Translations under genes and position numbers: made by a program
Origin: Pratylenchus scribneri
Taxonomy: Eukaryota > Nematoda > Chromadorea > Rhabditida > Pratylenchidae
Assembly (NCBI GenBank): GCA_030063045.1
Contig: JAQSEB010000021.1
Span: 2,232,001 to 2,296,000 of the forward strand
Direction: 5' to 3'
DNA length: 64,000 bases
Part shown: positions 49,627-61,616 of the stretch, piece after piece
How positions within the stretch are numbered: position 1 is the stretch's first letter
Layout of the letters: the number at the start of each line of letters is the position of its first letter
The notes under the pieces: generated by a model
What the model saw: only the letters and a program-made list of their open reading frames with translations
What the model was told of the DNA's origin: nothing
Databases searched by the model: none

Positions 49627-52600
49627 TTACTTCTCTTCTAGTTGAACATTTTCTGCCATTTTAGCACCATAATTTTCTTCATCATTGCCAATTGTTTTTG
49701 CCTCATTTTCATCCCCTTTGACCACAATGTCATTCACGTTGATTGAAATTTGAGGCAATTTGAATCGAATGGAACTCCCATTGAACAATACGGTTCCGTA
49801 TGAAATGAAGATATAGATCAAATGGATTAGATGAAGTAAAAAGACGCACTAAATAAGAAATTATTATTTAAATAAAAAAATATTTTTTTACATTGAGAGC
49901 ATAATAGCCATTAAAAAAGTTGTAAAATAAGATGGCACCAAATGCCATAGAAATGTCCTAAAAATTAGACATTTATTTTAGATGAAAATGTACGAATAAA
50001 TCGCTCACAAATTTAAGCAAAGATCGGAATTTTCCAACATTTTCCACTGCCGATTTGCTCACTTCCAAATCATCCAAACTTCGAAATCGAGTTAGGCGAA
50101 TGAAATAAAGCCAATGGAAAAATATGGCCATGGCGAATGGGAAAAGAAAAGGATTATATCCGTATGATCGACCATTGTCCAAAATTAAAGTGAAAATTGG
50201 AATAGACTTAATTAGAGGGAATTTTGGAATTAAAAAGATAATTTTTTGTAAATACCCAAAAAAGAAATTTGAACAATCCATTTGGCCAAAAACTAGCATA
50301 TTTTTTATAAATTTCTTTAGTTTCCTTGTAAAATTGTGAATATTCGCTCAAATTCAACCATAAATTTGATTGTATAATCAGCTTATAAATTCGAATAATG
50401 AAAAACATGTTTAATGGAATTAAAATGGCCAATAAAACCTGGAATGATATAAATTTTTTATAATTAAAATCAAAAATCAGAATTCTTTCCGGAATTGAAA
50501 TCAGAATTCTTTCCGGAATTGGAATTCTTTCCGGAATGAAAATCAGAATTCATTCCTGAATGAAAATCAGAATTCTTTCCGGAATAAAAATCAGAATTCT
50601 TTCCGGAATAAAAATCAGAATTCTTTCCGGAATGAAAATCAGAATTCTTTCCGGAATGAAAATCAGAATTCATTCCTGAATGAAAATCAGAATTCATTCC
50701 TGAATGAAAATCAGAATTCTTTCCGGAATGAAAATCAGAATTCTTTCCGGAATAAAAATCAGAATTCTTTCCGGAATGAAAATCAGAATTCATTCCTGAA
50801 TGAAAATCAGAATTCTTTCCGGAATAAAAATCAGAATTCTTTCCGGAATGAAAATCAGAATTCATTCCTGAATGAAAATCAGAATTCTTTCCGGAATGAA
50901 AATCAGAATTCTTTCCGGAATAAAAATCAGAATTCTTTCCGGAATGAAAATCAGAATTCATTCCTGAATGAAAATCAGAATTCTTTCCGGAATTAAAATC
51001 AGAATTCATTCCGGAATGAAAATCAGAATTCTTTCCAGAATGAAAATCAGAATTCTTTCCGGAATGAAAATCAGAATTCTTTTCGGAATTAAAATCAGAA
51101 TTCTTTCCGGAATGAAAATCAGAATTAATTCCGGAATTAAAATCAGAATTATTTCCGAAATGAAAATCAGAATTCTTTCCGGAATGAAAATCAGAATTCT
51201 TTCCGGAATGAAAATCAGAATTCTTTCCGGAATAAAAATCAGAATTCATTCCTGAATGAAAATCAGAATTCTTTCCGGAATAAAAATCAGAATTCTTTCC
51301 GAAATTAAAATCATAATTCATTCCGGAATGAAAATCAGAATTCTTTCCGGAATAAAAATCAGAATTCTTTCTGGAATGAAAATCAGAATTCATTCCTGAA
51401 TGAAAATCAGAATTCTTTCCGGAATAAAAATCAGAATTCTTTCCGGAATGAAAATCAGAATTCATTCCGGAATGAAAATCAGAATTCTTTCCGGAATAAA
51501 AATCAGAATTCTTTCCTGAATGAAAATCGGAATTCTTTCCGGAATAAAAATCAAAATTCTTCCGGAATGAAAATCGAGTTATAAAAATAAGTAATTATTT
51601 CAAGCATTCTTAAAAACTTATTTGTGAACAATAAAATTAAAAACATTTTAAATATTATTTATGTCTGACTGACCAAAATTGAGGAATCCATTGCCATTCG
51701 ATTTATTATATTCTTTTTCCTTGATTCCATTCTTTCTAAAACATTTTTTTGATGATTTTTGTATAGTTTTATAAAGTGGAAAAGTTCGCATCTTTTAATA
51801 TAATTTTATAAATTTGTATTTGAACAAAGAAACATAAATATTCTTCAATTGACCCTTTAACCAACCTTTTGTCAAATCCATTTTATCCCCAATTTTGTGT
51901 TCAATGTTGACTCGATCAATTCGGCTCGGATTCCGCTTCGATAGTCGCGGCATTCCATTCCCATAAATTTCCGGTTCCAAATCAAAGTCCAATGTGTCCG
52001 AAATGATATTGGTTAGGCGTGATTGAAATTTCAATTTGCCTCCTTAATGGCTTAAATGTTTTTATATTAAAATTCAATTTCCTTGCCTGCTGGTCCCATT
52101 TCTAGCAGATTTTCTCTGTGCACTTTCAGCTCATAATAGAATCGAACTTTTTCTGCACCAAAGAACACGTCCCGTTCAAATTGGACTTCCGGTGGAAAAT
52201 TCGGATCCGCTCCATTATAGCCATCATACTAAGTGAATATTTGATATAATTTGAATAAATATGGTCATCTTTATAAAGAACTCATTTAAAATGGCTACAT
52301 CCAATTTAACCCATTATTCTAATGCTTAATTTATTAAAAAAATTTAATTTTAAAATATTACTTCAATTTTTAATTAATCTATGCCAATCATTATTCCTCT
52401 GTTATAATATCCACATTCTACATACACAACCATACACTAAATCTCAAGTCTGAAACTTATTCATCTAATCCTTTAAGAGCATTTTTCAATTAACCGTACT
52501 AAAACACAAAGACTATTTAGCTTTTAATAAACAATAATTATTATATATCCTCCATACATCCTCCTCCTCGTCTTCAATTCCTTCTTGCTGTTTTCGCTTT

Positions 52601-55600
52601 TCCTTTTCCGCAGTGCTTTCCGCATGGACTTCTTGTTCCAATCCGCTCATCGCAATGTTCAAACTTGCTTTGCACATATAAGGCACACCCAAATGGTTGA
52701 TTTGATCCCTGGTCTGAATAAAAATAACCAAATTATTCAATCCCATCCATTTCATTGTCTGGGAATTTGAACAATCTAAAGTCAAGATAAAGTTATTTGA
52801 TTAATTTACACGGCATTTCATAAGCCATAAAATTAACAAAAAAATTATTTCAAAAGCATTAGCCAATGTTGGAACATTTTATCGAATTATGGCCATAAAA
52901 AACAATCAACGATGGTTTTTTTGGCAATAACATGAGAAATAGCCAACATTTTCCAATACAATCGATATCATTTTAAGTCAGTTATGTGCTCTCCAATAAA
53001 AATGCTTTATTTTTATTTACCCAGCGGCTTTATCATCACACTTGAGATCCTTAATCGAAATTTTTTGTATGGAATTTTGCATTATTAATAACGATATTTG
53101 AAGCTCAAATACACCATCCTTATATCCATCCTTCGACTCCTTAAAATCTTAATTTTTTGTCCTAAATTTTTATTTTTGTATTGTTTTTAGTAAGGGCCAC
53201 AAAATTCGAGATCAAATTTCGCCAGAGGCTTTAACACTAAAACCGTTTCATCCCTAATTGTTACTACGTTCCCAAATTGAGCTACAACCCATTTCCCATC
53301 CACACCACAACCTTGCCCGCATTAAGCCACATCAATTCCTGGGCAGTTGGCATAAAGGCTTTTCCTTCGCACATGTCCCTCCTTGGCACTGGGAATATAT
53401 AGAATAAATGCAGGTGGCGTGGCCTCAACATTTGCCAATAATCGGCCAACCAAAATTGTGAAACGGTCACCAAAACGGGATGTCCCTGCATTCCTTCCTC
53501 TGCTGACCCTTTTTCATTGCGTGCATTTGGCGTTGGCAATTTCCGAAGGGCTGTTGATGCATAGCAAATGCGGAAAAGGCCATCGCCCAAATCCATTTCA
53601 GGTTCAACTTTAGGTTGGGGAACATTGCCACCGGCCAAAAGTTTGCATTTCACATTCATATGTTTTGGTCGATGCTCTTGTTGATGATATTCAGTGGCAT
53701 TTTTGGCATCCATTCCCATCAGAATGTTTGGCCCAGAATGGGCACATTCACAATGGTCTTCATCCGTAATCAATTGACGCCGTTCTGCATCAAAATGTCG
53801 AGGCTGAACGCAAACACTGCAAAATATGTATGGGATTTATTTTTCACTTTTTAAATTTTTTGCTACAGAACAGTCCAATCTCTGGCATCGTTTACTATAA
53901 CCCATCAAAAACGGAACCAATGATTTTGATATTGAATTAAAAAAGCAGACTTTTGGCTATCAAATGAATATTAATTTTAATAAAATTAGATTTAGAAGGT
54001 TTAAAGTTTTGCCCAAAAAATCATTGACAATTTTGCGAATCCATAGTAAAGGTCATATTAAATGTTTTTTTGTGGTGATAATTCCATCAATTTTGAATCA
54101 ATTTAATTAAAATTAATATAATTTTGATAGCCAAAAGTCTGCTCTTAAATTCGATAACAAAATCATCAAAATTGGTTCATTCCTTGGATGAGTTTATTAT
54201 AAACGGCGACAAGCTGAAATAATGAATAACTGCTGATTTGTGTATTTGGACCATTCTTTTGGCCATAGCTCAAATAAGGAAGCAATCAGTTGACGAAGGC
54301 GATATACCAATGGAAAGCCCTAAATATCCTCTAAAAAGTGGCTTAACTAATTTTTTAAAACATTTTAAAGAAAAGCGACTTTTCCTCTAAAGATTCAAAT
54401 CAATTCTTGTCCATTACATTCAAAGACAAATATTTTAATTTTAACATTTGAAATCTTAAAATTGCCTACAAATAATAATATTGCCTTCCCATATTGGAAA
54501 TGGCCTCTCTGAGCCATAAATGGCACATATATTCGATTATCCTCACCACATTTCCTACCTATATCCGCTGGTGGTACAATCCTGGCAATTACGGCATTTA
54601 TCCAACGGTTTATTTTCAGCATCCAATAAATTCACTCGCCAATCATCCAAAAGGCCCAAACGACCAATTTCCTCTTGTTTTGGGCAAATCACGTCAATGC
54701 ATGCATCATCTTCATATTCCCAACGCTTATTAGAAGATACATCGAATTCAGTCAATTCGGCCAATGTTATGGATGAATTTGTCAATTTTGGGTAGAACCA
54801 TTTCCATTCGGATGCGACCATGAGCCCATAAGAGGCAAAAGCCATGAAGAATACAAGAATTGCGATGGATGAAAAGACAATGTCCTGTGTATAAGTAAGT
54901 TAGGTCTATGTTTATTACAATTAGAAAAGAAACAACTCAATTTAGAACAGTGACCAGTGAGTATATTTGGTGCCAATTATGATATGATAACTAATTAATT
55001 TCTCAACCAAATTTTGTTAATTTTAATATCAAATTAAAGAACAATATTTTAAATTGAAAATAAAATAAAAGCGCCATATTTGTATCTTTTCAAAATAACA
55101 TTTCTCAATATAAATTCCTTCAACTCACCCAAATGGCAATGCAGCCGAGGGAGTGTTTAGTAGCATCCAATTTCCAACAGCGCAAAATCCAATAAACTAC
55201 AATGGAAAGGAAAGAAACAATGAAAAATCCAACAAAATTTTGGAAAAATGTTCGAGTTTTCAGTCCCCAAGTTCCATCGTTGTTGAAAAGATGGAGAAAA
55301 TCAAAAGCATTGTGGAAATTGGACCATGACAAATTGGCATTATAACTAAAACCGGCACAAATTGCCAAGGCGAGCAAAAGAAGCTAGAAATAGAAATATT
55401 TTAAATTTTTTAATTATCGAATTAATTTTTCCTGAATAAAAATAATTCTTCGTGAATTGAAAATCCGGGTTTGCGGAATGAAAATCAGAATTCTTTCCGG
55501 AATGAAAATCAGAATTCTTTCCGGAATGAAAATCAGAATTCATTCCAAAATGAAAATCAGAATTCTTTCCGGAATGAAAATCAGAATTCTTTCCGGAATG

Positions 55601-56691
55601 TAAACAGAATTCATTCCGGAATGAAAATCAGAATTCTTTCCGGAATGAAAATCAGAATTCATTCCAAAATGAAAATTAGAATTCTTTCCGGAATGAAAAT
55701 CAGAATTTTTTCCGGAATGAAAATCAGAATTCTTTCCGGAATGAAAATCAGAATTCTTTCCGGAATGAAAATCAGAATTCTTTCCGGAATGAAAATCAGA
55801 ATTCTTTCCGGAATGAAAATCAGAATTCTTTCCGGAATGAAAATCAGAATTCTTTCCGCAATGAAAATCAGAATTCTTTCCGGAATGAAAATCAGAATTC
55901 TTTCCGGAATGAAAATCAGAATTCTTTCCGGAATGAAAATCAGAATTCTTTCCGGAATGAAAATCAGAATTCATTCCAAAATGAAAATCAGAATTCTTTC
56001 CGGAATGAAAATCAGAATTTTTTCCGGAATGAAAATCAGAATTCTTTCCGGAATGAAAATCAGAATTCTTTCCGGAATGAAAATCAGAATTCTTTCCGGA
56101 ATGAAAATCAGAATTCTTTCCGGAATGAAAATCAGAATTCTTTCCGGAATGAAAATCAGAATTCTTTCCGCAATGAAAATCAGAATTCTTTCCGGAATGA
56201 AAATCAGAATTCTTTCCGGAATGAAAATCAGAATTCTTTCCGGAATGAAAATCAGAATTCTTTCCGGAATGAAAATCAGAATTCTTTCCGGAATGAAAAT
56301 CAGAATTCTTTCCGGAATGAAAATCAGAATTCTTTCCGGAATGAAAATCAGAATTCTTTCCGGAATGAAAATCAGAATTCTTTCCGGAATGAAAATCAGA
56401 ATTCTTTCCGGAATGAAAATCAGAATTCTTTCCGGAATCAAAATCAGAATTTTTCCGAAATGAAGATGGAAAATCAAAGTAAAATATTATGGATTTGTAT
56501 TTTTTGTTTAAAATTACCGAATTTATGATTTTGAATGTGCCAAATGGCCATTTTTTGGCAAATTCCATTCCAAAAAATTTCATTGGATCCTCGATGATTC
56601 CTTGTGTTTCAACATCGCCGATTTCATTTTCATGCGTAATTACCGACTTTCTCTCCTCATGTTCAAAAATGGGATTATTCAAAATGGGCAT
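49627..56691 (-). CDS. Large multi-pass membrane protein with Cys-rich lumenal or extracellular region, family unknown
   Basis: Exons: 56518-56691, 55129-55383, 54559-54884, about 53300-53816, probable small exons at about 53220-53280 and 53035-53143, 52512-52783 (part), 52087-52232, about 51850-52044, about 51670-51780, 50170-50438 (part), 50000-50200, 49870-49960 and 49627-49850. Phases agree at most junctions; those near 53300 and 51780 are unresolved. Order: cytosolic acidic N-terminus, membrane segments (LLLLALAICAGFS; FVGFFIVSFLSIVVYWIL; IVFSSIAILVFFMAFASYG), a long hydrophilic region with many Cys (CPKQ, CRNCQDC, HCECAHSG), an EEDEEED stretch, then more segments (LLAILIPLNMFFIIRIY; FLFPFAMAIFFHWLYFI; AILFYNFFNGYYALN), and an acidic tail. 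The intron after 52087 has a GC donor. I considered meckelin and Wntless but the motifs do not fit. Could be two adjacent genes. Confidence 0.62.
50475..51578. repeat. 24-bp minisatellite array E (intron)
   Basis: About 45 units of TTTCCGGAATGAAAATCAGA plus ATTC, with CATTCCTGAATG and TTTCCGGAATAAAAATC variants in a loose periodic order. It fills the intron before the exon ending at 50438. Confidence 0.97.
53917..54185. repeat. Foldback element in intron
   Basis: GGAACCAATGATTTTGATAT on the left against AAAATCATCAAAATTGGTTC on the right, with AAGCAGACTTTTGGCTATCA against TGATAGCCAAAAGTCTGCTC. The loop is A/T-rich. Confidence 0.75.
54243..54400. repeat. Dispersed repeat related to 14087-14275
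   Basis: Shares TAAGGAAGCAA, GAAGGCGAT and AATTTTTTAAAA words in the same order with the copy at 14087-14275. Function and ends unknown. Confidence 0.5.
55471..56455. repeat. 24-bp minisatellite array F with higher-order structure (intron)
   Basis: About 41 units of TTTCCGGAATGAAAATCAGA plus ATTC. Diagnostic variants (CATTCCAAAATG, TTTTTTCCGG, TTTCCGCAATG) recur in the same order with a spacing of 312 bp (13 units), for example CCGCAATG at about 55856 and 56168. It fills the first intron of the 49627-56691 gene. Confidence 0.97.
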
Positions 56692-58343
56692 TTGTTTTGT
56701 TACTTCTCTAAAATTAACGATAATGAGTAAAAAAAATAATTTTGGCGAATAAAAATTGGAAAAATGGGAAATTTATTAGGCCTTCATTTTATCATTAGTA
56801 AGTGAATTGGTGAACATTTAGGATGGAAAATGGAAAGGCAAATAAATAAATGGGAACGAAGATTATAAACAATCCAAAAATTCCTTTCTAATTCACTGAT
56901 AAGATGGAATGAATATTATTCATTTAATCCTTTATTCCATTCAAAATCATTTGATGGGAAAAATAATCAAAATATTTATTAGAAGGGATGATGTATGATG
57001 TGGAAAAATTTAATTTATGTATAAATTTTGAAAATCTAAATTTAAACGATCATTCATTATTTCACCGTCATTATTATTATTATTGTATTCCATAATTAAT
57101 GTTTATTTCTTTAAGCCATTTCCATTTTTTCTCTTCTTTTTCACTTCAAGCACTTTTGATTTGATGAATCATACTGAATTATTAATAAAATTTTCCAGGA
57201 AATTTTCTATAAAAATTTTTCCGGAAAGTTTTAATCAGTGTTTAAGTTTTCTAGCTCTTTTGGCATTCATTCATCATTGTCCTTGGGCTTGTAGCTTGTA
57301 CTTGTATTTTATCCATCCTCCCCGATTGTGTCATTCAAGCCGGAATGAAAATCAGAATTCTTTCAGGAATGAAAATCCGAAAAATTTATAGATTTGAATT
57401 TTTTTAAATAACCGTATTCATGATTTTGAAAGTGTCATATGTACACTTTTTGCCAAATTCTTTTCCAAACGATTTCACTGGATCCTTCTCCATTTCGGCA
57501 ACTATTTCTTGACTTTCAGCATCACCAGTCACCACTTTTCATTTTCATCATTTATTACAAATTTTTTCTCCTCAAATTCAATAATGGGATTTTGCAAAAT
57601 GACCATTTACTTCTAAAAATAATAAATAACATGTAAAAATTAATTTTGGAGAATAATATTTTCGGAAACGGGTAATTTGATTGGGTCTCATTTTATCAGT
57701 GCCAAAAGCAAGTGACTTGGTGGACATTTTAAGATGGCAACTGGGAAAGTAAATAGAGAAATGGACAAAATGGTAAAATGGGCAAATAATTCTAATTCCA
57801 ATCATAACTGATAAAAGTAAATGAATAATATTCTTCATCCCATTTCATTTGATGGGCAAAATAAGAGAGTAAATTTAAAGGAGAAAGTATGTGGATTGTG
57901 GATTGAGCAAAATTCAGATAGTATCGAGAAATATCTATGATGAAAATTATGAACAATTGAATTATTTTTTAAATAAGTATTTTTCATCACTAATTGTAAT
58001 ATAAATAAATATCTGATTTATCCTTTTATCATCTAGAAAATGAATTTCCAGTTTCCACTTTGAAACGGAATTACAAAGAAAAACAAAAGAAAATAAGAAA
58101 ATACCAAAAATAATTTATCAAATTTATTTAATTGCCAATAAAATGAATAAAATGACCAATGGAATGGAATGTTAGATAATTATTTTGATAAATTTAAAAT
58201 AATTTATTTATCATTTTGAATCGAAAGAATATGGCTTTTTAAAGGGGATCTTAAAATAAAATATCAAAGTCATCATTATTTGATCAAATGAAAATGAAAA
58301 ATAAGGAAGTATATAAGTGAAAATTTTATCTTGATAATTTTAC
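56692..58343. other. Region upstream of the multi-pass gene, including the duplicated segment
   Basis: Contains the flank of exon 56518-56691, the duplicated segment at about 57343-57870 and, between about 57870 and 58343, A/T-rich sequence with no gene. The minus-strand ATG at 57725-57727 opens a short frame (MSTKSLAFGTDKM) whose counterpart near 56815 hits a stop, so a missing upstream first exon is possible but unproven. Confidence 0.5.
57345..57850 (-). pseudogene. Duplicated, frameshifted copy of the first exon of the 49627-56691 gene
   Basis: Minus-strand 57412-57610 resembles exon 56518-56691: here NPIIEFEEKKFVINDENE against NPIFEHEERKSVITHENE there, then, after a 1-base shift, DPVKSFGKEFGKK against DPMKFFGMEFAKK and TFKIMNT against TFKIINS. 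Upstream flanks also match: AAGTGACTTGGTGGACATTT at 57710 against AAGTGAATTGGTGAACATTT at 56800, and TCATTTGATGGGCAAAATAA against TCATTTGATGGGAAAAATAA. Downstream, two satellite units at 57343-57385 stand where the parent has array F. The frameshift makes a functional exon unlikely. A short intron could hide it, but I see no splice sites. Confidence 0.8.
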
Positions 58344-61300
58344 TTATTCAGGTTTATTGGTAGCCTTGTTTACAGCCATCTCCTGTTGTCCCAAAAAAAC
58401 TGTAATCATTTTGTTGAAATGATCAGCCACCGAAGATGAAACGAGTGGATGATTTGAATTACAGAATACTCCATTTAATGCCATTAGTGAATTCTTCATT
58501 TCATTACTCTTTCTGGCCAATATGGCATTCAATTGCTGTTGGGTGTCATTGGAAAGTTGTGAATGAATATCCGCAGTCATTGCTAAATCTTTCATGTAGT
58601 CCAAGATGCTCATTTCATTCAGACAATGTTTCTTTAAATTATCAATATAAGGTTTGGTATTTTAATAAATTTTTTTTCCAAACATTTTTATTTTCGATAC
58701 ATTCCCATTTATTGGTCAACCCAAGACTCATCTTCCCCCCCCCCCCCCCCGACAATGGGAAAGTCATATTTTCCTAACATTTTACTTTTCCGACAAGTTT
58801 TTTTTTTCAAATATTGTCTTAAAAAAACAATGCGTTTTACTTTATATTTCGGTCCTGTATTTTATAATTTATCTAAATATTTAATTTTATCTATTTCGAA
58901 TTTAAATCAAAATTAAATATTTCATTGAATTTAACGATTTGTGGAAGGACAAATTTATGCGATTTTTGTAGCCATATCCTGATAAATTATATACCATTTG
59001 ATGTGTCTCGATGAGATCTATAAAATTGGTATAAGGTTTTGGGATCTAAGATCAAGTATAGTATTATACAAAAGAATTGTCGAAAAAAGAATCCGATTTT
59101 GTCGACAATAAAATTTTTTCTCACCTCGAAACTTGCTGTTTACCTTGAGTTTGCTAAGCGAGTATTGTTCGGCCAATTCAAGCAACTCCATTTTGGAGAA
59201 ATTTTTGCAACCAATTAAAAGCTTTTCACAATAATCCATCAAAATAACTACATCATATTTGATTGCTAATTTTAATAATTTGATAGAAATGGAATCTGAT
59301 AAATTAAAAGATTTAATTTATGTATTTCTTCATTTAACTCACAATGACAATTCGTCATGAAATTTGACTCTGCCACAATACCGCCCATTGTCATTACCGA
59401 ATAAATCATGAAACCGAAAGCTAGCGCATCAAAATCTTCGATTTCATTAATTTCAAAACAATATTGCGTCTTTTTATTGTCGCTCCAATCACCGAAGAAT
59501 AAATTGTCAAAATATTTGGAAAAACTACATAATAACTGTATAAAAGGATATTTTTTTTTATTAAATTTACTAAAATTTAGTAAAAATACATGTTTATTGA
59601 TGAAAAATGTTTCAGTCCGATCTTCGCCAATTTTTATCAACAAAGTTGTGTCCAATTGAGGAAAGCTACATTTAATTTTTTTTAATTCAATTAAAATTAA
59701 AATTAACCTTTTTTGAAAGTATGAAATATTGATTTCCAATTGGATCTCGATTTTTTCATCTGCTCGTTCTAGCAAGAACTGCTGGCCGCAAAAATTCTCC
59801 AGAACCCAATAATATGTATTGAATCCGTAAAAAGGACCGTATTTGAGTGTTGACGCATCTCCTATTTAAATATTTTATTTTTTTATTATTTTTGCACATT
59901 GTAAGTCATTCTTCTATTTTAAAATACATTTTATACCGTTTTTAGAGGTAATAGCAAATTAAAAATATTTTTTGTCTTATCTCTTATTAAATTCAAAAAG
60001 ATTTATTATGTTATGTTGCGTTTCTTAAAAAACAACAATTTTAAGGATTACTTGCAGGAAATCGTTCAGGAGTCTGAATAAACAACTTGAATTGCACTTT
60101 ACAAAGCCAAAGTGTGTCCTTCACGCTTTCATTGCAAAAGACGTACAAATCCAATTTGCGCGGTAGAGCACCTTTTTGCACCTCCATTCGCCTGTGGATG
60201 AATTTATTTATTTAATTGATATAAATTTATTTTTTAGAGATTGAACCGAGAAGAGATTTCTCAATCATAAATTTTACGAGATTTCGGTCCGAGAGCAACA
60301 ACCGCAATTCTCGGTTCGATATCTCGCCCGGTCTAACTCGGAAAATTAAGACTTTTTGAGAGCAATTTAACATGATTTTTGAATTAATTTTGAACTTTTT
60401 TTCTTATTTTATATATTTTTATTTTATTTCATTTTTTAAATATTTAGAAAATCTGAAAATTGATTTTGGAAATTCTTTAATCTCGGCGAGTTCTCGACCT
60501 TTCTGTAAAGAGAATTTCCGAGACCGAGAATTTCCGAGATTCTCAGTCCGAAATGCTCGGTTACTTTGGCCAAACTCTAGTTTTTTTTTTTTGACAATTT
60601 TAGCTTTTTCGAAATCATTTTGTATTTGCCAAAAACAATTAATTTGAATATTTGTTAATAGAATATGTTGATTTTATAAAAATCAATAGAGTAAAACAAA
60701 TGCAAACATGATATACACTTTTGTAACAAATGTAATTTTCTTTTCATTTATAGCCATAGACACCGAAATTAGGATCTAGTGAAGTTTGTGCGTACAAAGG
60801 CCCTTTATGCGTCCAATCAAACAAATATACGTCAAATGGAATGTTTAAGTGTCCAATAACAAAAAAATTTGCAAATCATAATCGGATAAATTCAATATTG
60901 AATATCTAATTCAATAATAAACTATCCTGTGAATCCTAACCTGAAAACTATCCAGTCTAGCTAAACCCCATTCTCCAAATTACAAATCCTAAATCTAGCC
61001 ATGCTACTAAATTGTAAATTCCTAATTCTTAAATAAACTAACAAATTTGACTAATTTGTAAATTCAATTTAGGATTCGGACATTGGATTTAGACTTGGCT
61101 AGGCTAGCTTTTACGGCCAGCTTGGACTAGGTTAGGCAATTCTAGGTTTAAAATTTTTGTGATTAGACGCATAAAGCGCCATTGGTTTCCTAAAAGGCCT
61201 TTGGATGTACCAACTGCACAAGAACCAATATTATTATTTTTATTCAACTCTTTAAATTTTTTTTATTAATTATAACCAAGAAAGTCCGCCAATAATGTGA

Positions 61301-61440
61301 ATGGTAGAAGACAATGGAGTTTTTGATTTATTCTCAAAATCCGATAATGATTTTACACTAGTAAGGAGGACAATTTTGTTGGAATCGGAAGCATTGTTAT
61401 CATTGGTAATTTTGTTGTTATTTCTGATGTTCTGGGCCAT
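58344..61440 (-). CDS. MATH-BTB-BACK protein (BATH type), 406 aa
   Basis: Probable substrate adaptor of a cullin-3 ubiquitin ligase: MATH binds substrate and BTB binds cullin. Six exons (61277-61440, 60052-60191, 59708-59861, 59343-59665, 59144-59295, 58344-58631) join in perfect phase. Residues about 25-150 form the MATH domain (SVKSLSDFENKSKTPLSS, IHIIGGLSW, GPFYGFNTYYWVLENF). BTB follows (DTTLLIKIGEDRTETFFINK, CSFSKYFDNLFFGDWSDN), and then a BACK-like helix region (LLKLAIKYDVVILMDYCEKL, LLELAEQYSLSKLK). The C-terminal 95 residues are helical without known motif. Odd: between INKHVFLL and CSFSKYF the BTB has a roughly 17-residue Lys/Phe-rich insert (NFSKFNKKKYPFI) coded by A/T-rich DNA, possibly an unrecognised intron. 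The start ATG at 61440 is followed by an Asn-rich leader. Intron 1 carries two repeat elements. Confidence 0.92.
58735..58750. repeat. Run of 16 C
   Basis: Homopolymer of C in the last intron of the BATH gene. Comparable G runs occur at 29479-29492, 30845-30855 and 33676-33694. Confidence 0.9.
60236..60592. repeat. Foldback element with CGAGAATT words in BATH intron
   Basis: TAGAGATTGAACCGAGAA on the left and CTCGGTTACTTTGGCCAAAC followed by TCTAG on the right; inner arms carry GAGATTTCGGTCCGAGA and TCTCAGTCCGAAATGCTC and many CGAGA words. A T run flanks both ends. Confidence 0.65.
60780..61213. repeat. Foldback-like element in BATH intron
   Basis: GTACAAAGGCCCTTTATGCG on the left against ACGCATAAAGCGCC, then GGCCTTTGGATGTAC, on the right. 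The middle has CTAATT/AATTAG-rich inverted sequence and a CTAGGCTAGC word. Confidence 0.55.
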
Positions 61441-61616
61441 TTTTTTTTGGATATTTTGAAGCTTTTCTTTCGTTATACAAACAATAATTCTTCTGAAAAA
61501 TGCAATTCAAAACAAAGTTTTCAAGAAAGTTTTAATTCTTGACTATAGACAGTTTTATGAAAAATTAATTATATTAGAGGTTGAGTGGTGTTCATTTATA
61601 ACTAAAATTTACTCTA

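Noticed and set aside
50470..51465. 331-residue open frame of NSDFHSGK repeats
   Set aside because: Same satellite artefact; it lies inside an intron of the multi-pass membrane gene.
34142..56455. CRISPR array
   Set aside because: Units are contiguous with no unique spacers, and the DNA is eukaryotic.
55471..56691. 330- and 383-residue frames in array F
   Set aside because: Satellite artefact. Only the first 58 codons of the minus frame (56518-56691) are a real exon, recognised by its donor and by the duplicated copy.
49627..56691. Identification as meckelin (TMEM67) or Wntless
   Set aside because: Multi-pass layout and Cys-rich part are suggestive, but I could not align conserved motifs of either family.
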